Shown here in pieces: positions 13,948 through 22,402 of a DNA stretch of 64,000 nt. The notes below the pieces were generated by a model that was not told where the DNA came from, did no database searches, and worked only from the letters and a program-made list of their open reading frames with translations. The translations under genes were made by a program, and so were the position numbers. Numbering within the stretch: the first letter of the stretch is position 1; every line of letters begins with the position of its first letter. The stretch comes from Warburgia ugandensis (lineage: Eukaryota; Streptophyta; Magnoliopsida; Canellales; Canellaceae), in the NCBI GenBank assembly GCA_035236585.1, contig CP141127.1, positions 63,841,495 through 63,905,494 on the forward strand, given 5' to 3'.

Positions 13948-14382
13948 TGAGATGCTAGATTTTACAGATTTTGCAATCAGGATTGATTCAATCACACACA
14001 AAAGAAGCAAGGAGATTTACGTGGTTTGGTCAAACTCAGCCTACATCCATGGGAGAGGAAGATTCTACTATGATTTGATTAGATTACATGGATGAGGAGG
14101 AGGAGGAGGAGGCTTAAAGCCTCTTCTAGCCCTCCTCCCTTACTCTAATCACAAACTCTCTCACACCCACACACACCAAATCCTAACATCACATATATTT
14201 AGGATTTTCTTTACTTGAATATGGATGGACTCTTATTTGATTAATCTTTATTTTTATAATCCTTATCCTGATCAATCCTTATCCTGTTTGAACTTATCCT
14301 AATTGATACTTATCCTAATAGTTTTCTATTGTTGCCAGGTTTCCTCACATGGGTATGGATCATATAAGGGTTCACCCCAACA
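13948..14382 (-). repeat. 3' LTR of the copia-type element
   Basis: Parallels the right LTR: GCAATCA-GATTGATT, AAGAAGCAAGGAGATTTA, CTCAGCCTACATCCATGGGAG, ACATGGATGAGGAGGA, ACTCTAATCACAAACTCTC and a CCCCAACA terminus. It lacks the long CA expansion of its partner. Roughly one base in seven differs, so the pair is old. Confidence 0.85.
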
Positions 14383-15270
14383 ATCTCTCCCTCCATACCC
14401 ATAGGAGGAGGATGGACTTTGATTCAACTCTCCAAAATTACAAGTATGTTTTTCACCCAGCTCTCCCTTCTATAATTGTATGCGCCTTCCAGCAGCTCCA
14501 TAAAAAATTTGCACGTATTTGCAGCTTCTCCTAGAAGGGTTGCTACTACCCCTGCTCAACACTCTCTGCTGAGTTTAAGTGCTAATAAGTCATTGAGTGA
14601 ATCATAAGCATTTAGAAGCTTGCCGCATAAAAGCTTGCCACCTAGAAGCCTGTCAGTACTCCACACCTGTCCTCGTGGGCCGCCCTCGTTAGCTGCTCAT
14701 AAATATCACTTAGAATGGTCATATTCACTCGGATTGGTCACCGGGTTCGCTCAAAATGGTCATCGAGTCCACTCGAATCGCAGGCCCATTTTACCAAGTC
14801 ATCTCATCACTATTCACCGAGCCATCCCACCACTATTCACTGAGTTGTTCTACTACTGGTCCTGAGTCATCTTGCTAATGTTCTCAAGTTAGGACCACTC
14901 GTGGTTGCTGAGTCCACTCATAGTAGTTACTATGTACACTTTATGCACTTGTTCATCGAGTCAACTCCTAGTTGTTACTAAATCACTCACCAAGTGTCAC
15001 CAAATCAACTTACTAATATGGGTTTCCTAAGCAGGGGTGTCTAACCAATTTCATGAGATGTTAATTATGTTCCCTAGGGTGTACTTATCAAAATTAGGGT
15101 ATATAATTTTTTCATGAGAAGAGATGCCCAGGTCAATTTTTAGGGGTGCAAAACTCCCTCCCTCCCTCTGATCGGTGCTGTCTTACCGACGCACTTCCGC
15201 CTATTTACTTAGCCATCTTTCCTTCTTCACTCCACTACACTCAGGCGCTCCATCTTCGCCGTCAACGTCA
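14383..15270 (-). other. 3' internal region of the copia-type element, unassigned
   Basis: After the purine tract, the region holds imperfect short repeats around ACTCGA/GAGTC-ACT and CACTATTCAC (14700-14990). No protein family recognised on either strand. Confidence 0.4.
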
Positions 15271-15279
15271 CTTGACCAA

Positions 15280-15780
15280 CACATGACCACTGTCGTCCTC
15301 ACCCTCCGACAAAAATTCTTGTCATTGGTGTATCCTCCAACTTCTCTCCAATCACTGGGCATGTAGTATTTCCCATGGCAAGCCAATGTTCAATCTTTGC
15401 CTCATCAAATGTCTCTCCGTTCTCCATAATAACCAGGTTTCTCATCACTACCTTTGTAATGAGGCACTGAACAAACATGGGGAAAATCTAATCGGTGGCT
15501 GGATCTGGATCATACACATTGGAATCTGCCCAAGTGTTCTGAAAGAACACAAATTTATAGTAATTGATGAGATTGGTGACACTTAATGTTCTAATTATCT
15601 TCTTACACATTGAACTCCCATGCTTATTGAACTCTGTTCTAGCCTTTTGATCTCACTCATCTATCTTTCAAAACCCGCAACTTCCAATCTCTAAAAGATC
15701 TTCTCAATCCTATCTCTAGCAAGAAATACTTCATCTTAGACTTCCTTAGCCCACCGCAACAACAACAACACCATGATGGC
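15280..15780 (-). pseudogene. Captured fragment of a plant U-box (PUB) E3 ubiquitin ligase
   Basis: The clean part is a 59-residue minus-strand frame, 15478-15299. It contains CLITKVVMRNLVIMENGETF, AKIEHWL, GNTTCPV and GEKLEDTPMTRIF. This follows the U-box pattern C-P-[IL]-T-x-x-V-M-x-D-P-V then NGxTF, IxxWL, xTCPxxGxxLxxT, with the usual D-P replaced by N-L. Upstream on the same strand (15770-15620), broken frames read DEVFLARDRIEKIF, LEVAGF and MSEIKRLEQ, like the helical region that precedes the U-box in PUB proteins. U-box proteins recruit E2 enzymes to ubiquitinate substrates. This is a truncated, stop-containing fragment and cannot encode a working ligase. Confidence 0.68.
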
Positions 15781-15887
15781 CAGCAATGACATGTCATCCA
15801 TGGGCGCTTCTGAAATCAAGATACTACCAAGTAGATAATTAAGCCCATGAATTACATACATAAGAGAAGAAGCTGCTTTCAAGACTT

Positions 15888-16178
15888 TCATGGGATTTGA
15901 GGCTTCTTCGGGTTGCTATTGTGGTGCAATGAATCAGGACCCGATGGCACCTTCCTTAACTCCCAACAGACTACGTTTTCACCACCGAGAGCATCCGATG
16001 GTTTAATCCCTTGACCACCTCAGACGAACTCACCAGCAACTTTCTGCTCCGATATTCCATTGGAGTTGCCACTGCACAGAAGCAGTGATATCCGTTTCTA
16101 CAATCCGAAATTTCCTCCCTGATGAGAAACAAAAACCAGCACAACAAGAATAGAAAACACGGCAAATCGAAGTGCCAT
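15888..16178 (-). pseudogene. Captured CLE (CLAVATA3-type) signalling peptide precursor, broken
   Basis: From ATG at 16178-16176, the minus strand opens with a classic secretory signal, MALRFAVFSILVVLVFVSHQ. In the same frame, 97 codons total, the C-terminus carries ELRKVPSGPDSLHHNSNPKK and ends at TGA 15890-15888. The 12-residue core RKVPSGPDSLHH (15956-15921) is a CLE motif; the ELR-VPSGPDPLHH context and short tail are closest to CLAVATA3-type peptides, with the usual P at core position 9 replaced by S. Two in-frame stops (TAG, TGA) interrupt the middle. The best-looking middle sequence (SRKLLVSSSEVVKG) is in another frame, so either introns remain or shifts occurred. CLE peptides are secreted ligands of LRR receptor kinases that control meristems. 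The length matches the ~96 residues of known CLV3. It lies in sense inside the copia-type element. Confidence 0.78.
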
Positions 16179-16425
16179 CTTCCCTGTGCAGTCGATTTTG
16201 GAGAATCATTGATAGTCTGCAATAAAGAGAATGTGGATTGCACTCACCGCCGTAGCCTTCTATCTCTAGATCGCAGCCAATCAATGGTCACAACATCCTC
16301 TAGATCTACATCAAGTGCGTATCCAGTTATCATGCACATCTACCATCATTAATAGGCTTACTTCCACTAATGTGTTTAATGATCTCCATGAATAAACAAT
16401 GTATAGCCCTAAAATGCCTTTATTA
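16179..16425 (-). other. Leader between primer site and CLE fragment
   Basis: A 247-base stretch between the primer binding site and the CLE start codon. It shows splice-like signals (CGGTGAGTG and TTATTGCAG on the minus strand) and probably represents 5' flanking or untranslated sequence of the captured gene. Confidence 0.35.
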
Positions 16426-16437
16426 GCTCTAATACCA
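16426..16437 (-). promoter_or_regulatory. Primer binding site (initiator tRNA-Met type)
   Basis: The reverse complement is TGGTATTAGAGC, one change from the canonical TGGTATCAGAGC. It lies 3 bases from the LTR end at 16441. Confidence 0.75.
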
Positions 16438-16440
16438 CTT

Positions 16441-16680
16441 TGATATGCCATATTTTATAGATTTGGCAATCATGATCGATTTAGTTACACACACACATTA
16501 AAGAAGCAAGGAGATTTATGTAATTCGGCTAAACTCAGCCTACATCCATGGGAGAAAAGGATTCCACTATGATCTGATCAAATTACATGGATGAGGAGGA
16601 GAAGGCTTAGAACCTCCTTTAGCTCTCCTCCTTACTCTAATCACAAACTCTCTCACACCCTCACACACCAAATTCTAACA

Positions 16681-16756
<76 letters not shown>

Positions 16757-16897
16757 GATTTTCCTCACATGGATATGGATGGACACCTATCTAATTGATC
16801 CTTATCTTAATGATCCTTATCTTGATCAATCCTTATCCTATTTGAACTTATCTTGACATTTTTCTATTGTTACCAAGTATGCGAGTCTACCCCAACA
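16441..16897 (-). repeat. 5' LTR of the copia-type element
   Basis: On the minus strand it starts TGTTGGGGTAGACTCGC and ends GGCATATCA next to the primer site. It is expanded by a CA microsatellite relative to the other LTR. Confidence 0.85.
16682..16755. repeat. (CA)n microsatellite
   Basis: CA run of about 74 bases grown from a short CACACA tract that the partner LTR also has. Confidence 0.98.
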
Positions 16898-16951
16898 ATG
16901 TTTAGTATTTTCTCTTATTTAGAAATGTGGCATTTCATGAATCCTTCCACT

Positions 16952-17758
16952 GTAATTACTTTCAATAGGTCATTTAGATCTAGTTGCCCTATTCTTTCAG
17001 GATATATTGGTCAGGCATATCTATCAAACTCCATGAAATCCAAGTGGATAAGACTTCTTGACCTTTTCATGCTCAAACTTTAAGTCTTGTAGAAATTATT
17101 TGTACCTGACAGTAAAATGCAACTTCTTTGCAATAAAACTAGCACAACTGGAACAAATGATGAGTCAAATTACCTCGAGTGTACGTGAAATACCTCCATC
17201 TGCACGAATAATTGGAAATTTTTGCAAATAAAAATTTTAGAACACAAAAAGAAAGATTGATTATGCTACAAACAAAATCGTCCCTAGAAAGAGGCTGGCA
17301 GTAAATACACTTGTGGGGTCCAGCAGTTTGGTGATCCAAATCATCCATCTTTCGAGCCAATATTGTATAAATAATATTCCAGAGTCTCCTATATCAGAAA
17401 CAAAACTTCAATACTAGGAGATCTTTTATCTGTAGTTCTAAATTTCAGAATAGTCCATTTTATCTCTAGAAAATGAAAAGGAGATGAGTTTTTAGGTCAT
17501 GGCTATCTATAATGAGAACTAACAAATGATTATCACCATAGACAATTTTGTCCCCTCCTACTTCATGTGCATTAACTTTCAGTCTTTCTCTGTATTGTTA
17601 TATGTATTGTTAATCAAATTTGCCTCTAATCTATTATAACAAGTAGAAAGATTAGTAGCTGCATTGCTTTCAACTATACTCTTCTGATGCATTCTCTTAT
17701 TCGTATAATCTATTTGAGACCTTTTGATAGCTTAAATAGCAAATATATTTCTTTTTAG
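16952..17758. other. Harbinger interior upstream of the Myb-like gene
   Basis: AT-rich, with no domain recognised. Likely leader or intron of the transposon genes, ending at TTTTTAG just before the ATG at 17759. Confidence 0.35.
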
Positions 17759-18640
17759 ATGCCACACAAAAGAAAGGATAGAGTTCCTGTGACACCTAAT
17801 CCGATTGATGGTGAAGATCCGGACACTATGTCTGAAGGCATAGTTGAGGGAGACAAGGGTCCTTATAATAAATGGACTAAGGAACATGAGGACTTTATTC
17901 TCGAAACACTCTATGATGAAATCATAGAGGGTAGAATCATTGCAACTAGGAGTATGCCAAAGAGGGCAGTAATTAAGGAATTGCTGCTTCGCTTCAAAAT
18001 TTGATTTTGGGTTGATTTGACGATGAAGCAATTGAATCCAAAAATAAGGCTTTTCAAGAACAAGTGCATTACACTTGCAAAATTAAAGAATGGAGACTCA
18101 GGATTAGGGTAGGACGTGAAGAGAAATTGCTTCCTTACAACTTCGGAGATCATAAATACTCACTTGCAGGTAATGCACTACTTTGACACTATAGTGCCTT
18201 ACATTACCTTTATAATGCCCTTACAAATGTTTATGTGTATATACAGTAAAATACGGAGGATCCTTGCTTATTTGGCAAGAACTTATGGAACTATGAACAC
18301 CTGGAAACGAAGTTTGAGGAGAGCAGCGTCACGGGAGAATTTTGCTCTAGGATTAATATCTCTACAAAAGATGAGGCACTCTGAGAATCGAGCATGGTTG
18401 GCAGTCAATATACACAACTGGTTGAGAAAGTATACAGACCGAATATGTCAAATGTGGATGCTGATGCATTTGACTCATAGGTCCCATATTATGGGGAGGA
18501 AGTAGAAGAGATGATGGATTGCACCCACAAGATCCATCTCAAGACCTTCCGCAACACAATCTTCGATTGCCTTCTCAACACAATCTTTGATTCCCTCCTC
18601 TAGAACTATTAACCTGTGGTGAATGAGGGGAAAAGGGAAA
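17759..18640 (+). pseudogene. Harbinger-associated Myb/SANT-like DNA-binding protein, pseudogene
   Basis: From ATG 17759 the frame reads MPHKRKDRVPVTPNPIDGED and then NKWTKEHEDFILETLYDEI. The KWT...E-D-x(2)-L pattern is typical of the Myb/SANT-like proteins encoded by PIF/Harbinger elements, which help the transposase bind or enter the nucleus. The frame stops at 18004. Related coding continues in shifted frames: TLAKLKNGDSGLG, then KRNCFLTTSEIINTHLQ ending at a CAG|GTAATG donor, then LETKFEESSVTGEFC and YGEEVEEMM after an intron-like gap. Premature stops and frame breaks show that it is dead. It sits ~0.8 kb upstream of the transposase gene on the same strand. Confidence 0.68.
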
Positions 18641-19389
18641 AAGCCAGTTAGGTAGCATCCTCAACATCTAATGATCCTCATCCATTCATTGATCCTTCCA
18701 TTATACACAGGCTAGAAAGACTTGAAAGTCTAAACAACACGTCGTGGATAATTGCTTTGGATTCTTTAGAGGATCTAACTAAGTTACAAAGAGTTAAGGC
18801 ATATAGTATTTTGCAACAAACAGGCTTAGGCTTCAGGGAGGCTTTTGCTTGTTGGTCGTAGGAAAGACAATTGGTGTATGTGAGGATGCACTTGTAGGAG
18901 AGTGCACTTTCTGGGAGACCTATGTAGTTCGATTAGAATCACTTTTGTAGTTTTTGTTGTTTAAAACTTTTTGGTGTGTTTCTATACTAGACCTCTGTAG
19001 GCGTTTTTTAATGTAGTTGTCGTTAATTATTACATATGTTAAGGCCATGGATATTAATTTTCTGTAGTGATGGACATCACTAGACTGTGGATTTGTAATC
19101 ACACATTTATTTTACTTAAATTATATGATTTCAAACTTTAATTACAAGTGGGTGATGCATTGATTTACATACCAGCTTATCTATTTTCATGCTTGTAAAT
19201 GTTGATTATTAGGTGTAACGAGTCACATGCGTGAATTGTGAAATCTCTTAAAAACATAGGAGATTTTGCCAAAATTTTGTTAAAATAAAAGCAAAATATT
19301 ATTGTTATCTATGTTTGTGATGCAATTTTCTGTAGCTATTGCACAAATGTTGTTGTTTACCCATTACTGTTTTCATCTGCCATAATGCA
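18641..19389. other. Spacer between the two Harbinger genes
   Basis: AT-rich. The first 250 bases may hold more of the Myb-like C-terminus (ESLNNTSWIIALDSL-type frames). The rest shows nothing recognisable. Confidence 0.35.
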
Positions 19390-20846
19390 GGGTGATGGGA
19401 GTCCATAGAGCACAGAGCGCTACATTCAATGATGAAGTGCTTTGTGAAGTGCAGCATGTGGTAAGCATGACCACATCGCACAAACTTACACAAATTATGC
19501 AACATAAGGAGGAGGATACCACACTACATATGCAAATGCCCCACCTATGTGTGCAAACAAAAAAAAAAAACTAGAGGTTACAAGGAATTTCGGCAAGTTT
19601 ATGAAGAAACTAGGACGAGATTCTAAAAATTATATAGAAAGCATTAGTTCCAATTTGATAAGCTAGTAAGTATTTTTCAAAACACCAGCCTCTTATTTGG
19701 AACTCGTTGGGTGACAGTAGAGACGATGATGGTAACCTTCTTAATGATTGTCATTCAAGACTCGAGGTACGAATTCACAACGAAGGATCTTTTCAAGTCA
19801 ACTTATACCATTAGTACCAACTTCCACAAGGTCGTTCGTGCACTGTTGCAGTTGTATAGTCGCCTTATGGCTCCTTATGCAACAGAAGACGAACCAGAGA
19901 TTACAAACAACTATCAGAGAGACAACCACTTTACATTAGCTCCATGTGTCTTTTCTAATCTTTAGTGCGATAGTTTGGGATGCCACACACTTAACATTCA
20001 ATCTGTCATTTCATTTATAGGGTTGCATTGTAATTGGGACATTGATCCCAGTTAGGGTTTTTGGTGTGGGTCCTTGTGATTTGATAAAGTGGCATAATAG
20101 AAAGGGGTTCGTCACACAAAATATTCTTGCATGTTGCAATTTTGACATATAATTCACACACGTGCTTACTGGCTTTGAGGGGGCTGCCCATGACTCTACC
20201 ATGGTGAAAGAATCTCTTAAAGAGAAGGTGCGTGGTTTACAATTTCTGAGGGTAAATCCATTATGTGTTAATATGTTCACATCTGTAGTTTCTACCTTGA
20301 TGGTTCATCGTTAATCATTGATGCAGTTATGGTGCAAGGAAGTGCTATTTGGTTGACATGGGTTATGCAAATAGATAATAATTTCTTGCCCCTTATCAAA
20401 AGACCAGGTATCACCTGAAGGAGTTTGGCCAGGGGATGAGGTAACCACAAAATGCAAAGTAGTTATTCAACTTTGGACATGCATCCTTGAGGAATACAAT
20501 AGCACGAACATTCAGTGTTCTAAAAGCTGGATTTCTCATTCTCAAGTATGCTGCGCCCTTTCCTCTTAGGACACAAATTAATCTTGTGAAGGCATTATGT
20601 GAGCTGTACAATTTTATGCGGTAGGAATGTGTTGACGACACATGGCTGGCAGAGGAAATGGGAGAGAATCCTAACTCTCAAAGTGATAATGACAATGACA
20701 ATATACTTTTGAGCAGTGATCTGGACAAGGAAGTTATAATGGTTGTAGACTTGGAAAGGGTGAACGCTAGTATGCAAGTGCTGCATCGAGATGAGGTGGA
20801 GATGCAAGGTTTACAAGCAGCCTTGATGAGTGAAGATATTCATTGA
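19390..20846 (+). pseudogene. PIF/Harbinger transposase (DDE_Tnp_4 type), pseudogene
   Basis: Plus-strand pieces in order are TSTRSF/NFHKVVRALLQLYSRL with NNYQRD (19801-19925), an intron-like break with TTTATAG, then GTLIPVRVFGVGP and IKWHNRKGFVTQNILACCNFD (20025-20150), TGFEGAAHDSTMVKESLKEK (20165-20230), YLVDMGYANR with FLAPYQKTRYHLKEF (20345-20425), LRNTIARTFSVLKAGFLILK (20487-20546), INLVKALCELYNFMR, and a tail with VDLERVNASMQVL ending at 20846. The order matches Harbinger transposases. The second catalytic Asp (AHDS) is present. The first (normally IDGTH) is lost in a small deletion, and the catalytic Glu of IERTF is Ala at 20502-20504. Many stops are present. Not functional. Confidence 0.85.
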
Positions 20847-21679
20847 ACATGCAATTACGCCCTACCTAGGAGTTTGCTGGTCGAGATGTTGCTACTTGGT
20901 GTGCTTCCATCACAAAGAAACTTTGGTTCGATTATATTTATAGAAACAATCAGTAGTTGTGTGATTATGACAATGAACATGTTGCTATACTATAACTCTT
21001 TTTTAGTCTATACTAAAACTCTTTTTTGGTCTGTTTAGTTGGTTTGTTATGAAAAGTTAAATGATGACTTCTTATATTAATTGTGTGTATTACTTACATA
21101 GAAAAATATATGTACATAATGTCTTCTTATAGTAATGGGGCAAAATCCACATCCCTATGTGCTTGCGGTCGAGGGCCTATACTATTATTTCAGGTGCGTT
21201 TGAAGCTTAATCGTGGCAAGCTATACTTTCGTTGCCTTGCCAACGAACAACATACAAGATGATTCATATGGCTTGATGACTATATGTCGGTTGAGCTACC
21301 ACCCTTACCACCAATTGAGACGACAATGCGCTAGAGAGAGCAACTGGATAGGAGGACGTCCAATCAGAATGTGGTGTCAAAGTCAGCTAATGCATTACAT
21401 GATTGAGAGAGCGACCATATTTTCTTCATATTTAACGCCCTATTGTCATCATGCAATGCAGTAGCATATGTCCTTTGTGGACTTCTACTTGTTATTATTA
21501 TTTGTATGATTGTGTTTATGTTTATGTAAAACTTATCTTAAAAACTATGTGTACTTCATTGATGCTTTCTAATGAAACTAGTTTATTATTAGATGAAACT
21601 ATATTCTTTGTTTTGAAGGTTCCATACTTTGAAGGTCATTGCATTCTGATTGGTTGATGCGTTAATTTTTATTAAAAAT
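20847..21679. other. 3' region of the Harbinger element
   Basis: No second gene recognised. Frames at 21213-21464 and 21451-21657 show no domain. Holds the presumed transposase 3' untranslated region. Confidence 0.35.
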
Positions 21680-21823
21680 AACAAAATATCTCACATAACA
21701 TATTTCTGATATCACCAAAAATATCACTAAAGATATCACAGAATATATGTTACATATTCCAAATATCACAGAACATAAGACACATATCTCAGATATCACA
21801 GATGATATTGCAGGAGATGTGCT
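21680..21823. repeat. Right subterminal repeat cluster of the Harbinger element
   Basis: Dense ATATCAC/ATATCTCA units (about ten in 150 bases), the reverse-complement counterparts of the GATATT motifs near the left end. Confidence 0.65.
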
Positions 21824-21861
21824 AATAGAAACACCCAACAAACACGATTAAATAAACCCCC
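21824..21861 (-). repeat. Right terminal inverted repeat of the Harbinger element
   Basis: Ends TTAAATAAACCCCC directly before TAA (21862-21864). Its reverse complement matches the left end. Confidence 0.75.
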
Positions 21862-21864
21862 TAA

Positions 21865-22402
21865 TGCTTATAAAAAATCTTGCTTGGGCTACAAGATTGA
21901 TTTTCCATTACCCGACTAATATGTGTTTAGTAAATACCAAAGATCTTTATCGATATGATAACAAGGGAGTGAGGGTATCCACTCCATTAATCTAAAATCT
22001 TCCCATTGTCGTGGTCAATATTTTCGTGTGTGTTGTGCTAGGATAGAACTTTAGTACTCAAGGAGGTTTATTTATCATTCCATCCAATTTGAGGACTAAA
22101 TTTTTTTTGGTAGACCCACTATCATATGAAAAGTTGGAGGAATGTTGGTATAGAACGCAATGAAATCCCAACAATGCTGCAACTCCACTTTTGTATAGTA
22201 GGTCTTACATATTATTATTATTATTATTCCATAAGATTCGTTTGACTACCAAATGTTGGATATCTACTGCTGCAAAATTCATATAAAAAGATTGCAAAAT
22301 GGTGTCTTTATTTCCAAATAGCAATAGCTCAGTATTAAACTTTAAATGAGGTTACCTGCTAGATGAGTTGAAGGCATTTCCTAACCTTTTAAACAAGTAA
22401 AT
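21865..22402. other. Unassigned spacer
   Basis: AT-rich, with a short (TTA)n run near 22212-22229. Nothing else seen. Confidence 0.4.

Larger units (their letters stand above)
13948..16897 (-). mobile_element. Short copia-type LTR retrotransposon carrying host gene fragments
   Basis: Two related LTRs (13948-14382 and 16441-16897) lie in the same orientation. On the minus strand each begins TGTTGGGGT. At the inner edge of the right LTR, TGGTATTAGAGC (rc of 16426-16437) is a one-mismatch version of the initiator-Met primer site TGGTATCAGAGC of Ty1/copia elements. At the inner edge of the left LTR is a purine tract (GGAGGGAGAGA, rc of ~14384-14396). The element therefore runs on the minus strand. 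The internal region is only ~2.06 kb, with no gag, integrase or RT motif seen. It holds a CLE-peptide precursor and a U-box fragment, both in sense. It is best described as a non-autonomous element that has picked up host gene sequence. Confidence 0.75.
10888..21861 (+). mobile_element. Decayed PIF/Harbinger transposon with nested insertions
   Basis: The left end (from 10888) and the reverse complement of the right end (to 21861) share GGGGGTTTATTTAA, then TGTTT-TTGGG and TTTCTA, about 30 matches in 36 positions. Both ends abut TAA (10885-10887 and 21862-21864), which fits the TWA target preference of PIF/Harbinger elements. Motifs of the GCAATATC and GTGAGATATT type cluster just inside both ends. 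A Myb/SANT-like gene and a DDE transposase gene, the standard gene pair of this superfamily, lie between them on the plus strand. The 11-kb span is inflated by a copia-type element (13948-16897) and a SINE (12098-12270). About 7.8 kb remains, which is long for the family, and the left half may include captured sequence. Confidence 0.72.

Noticed and set aside
14620..15366. Plus-strand frames in the copia interior
   Set aside because: Opposite to the element's direction. The 15175-15386 frames overlap the antisense of the U-box fragment.
16591..16794. Thr-His repeat frame
   Set aside because: Translation of the (CA)n microsatellite in the copia LTR.
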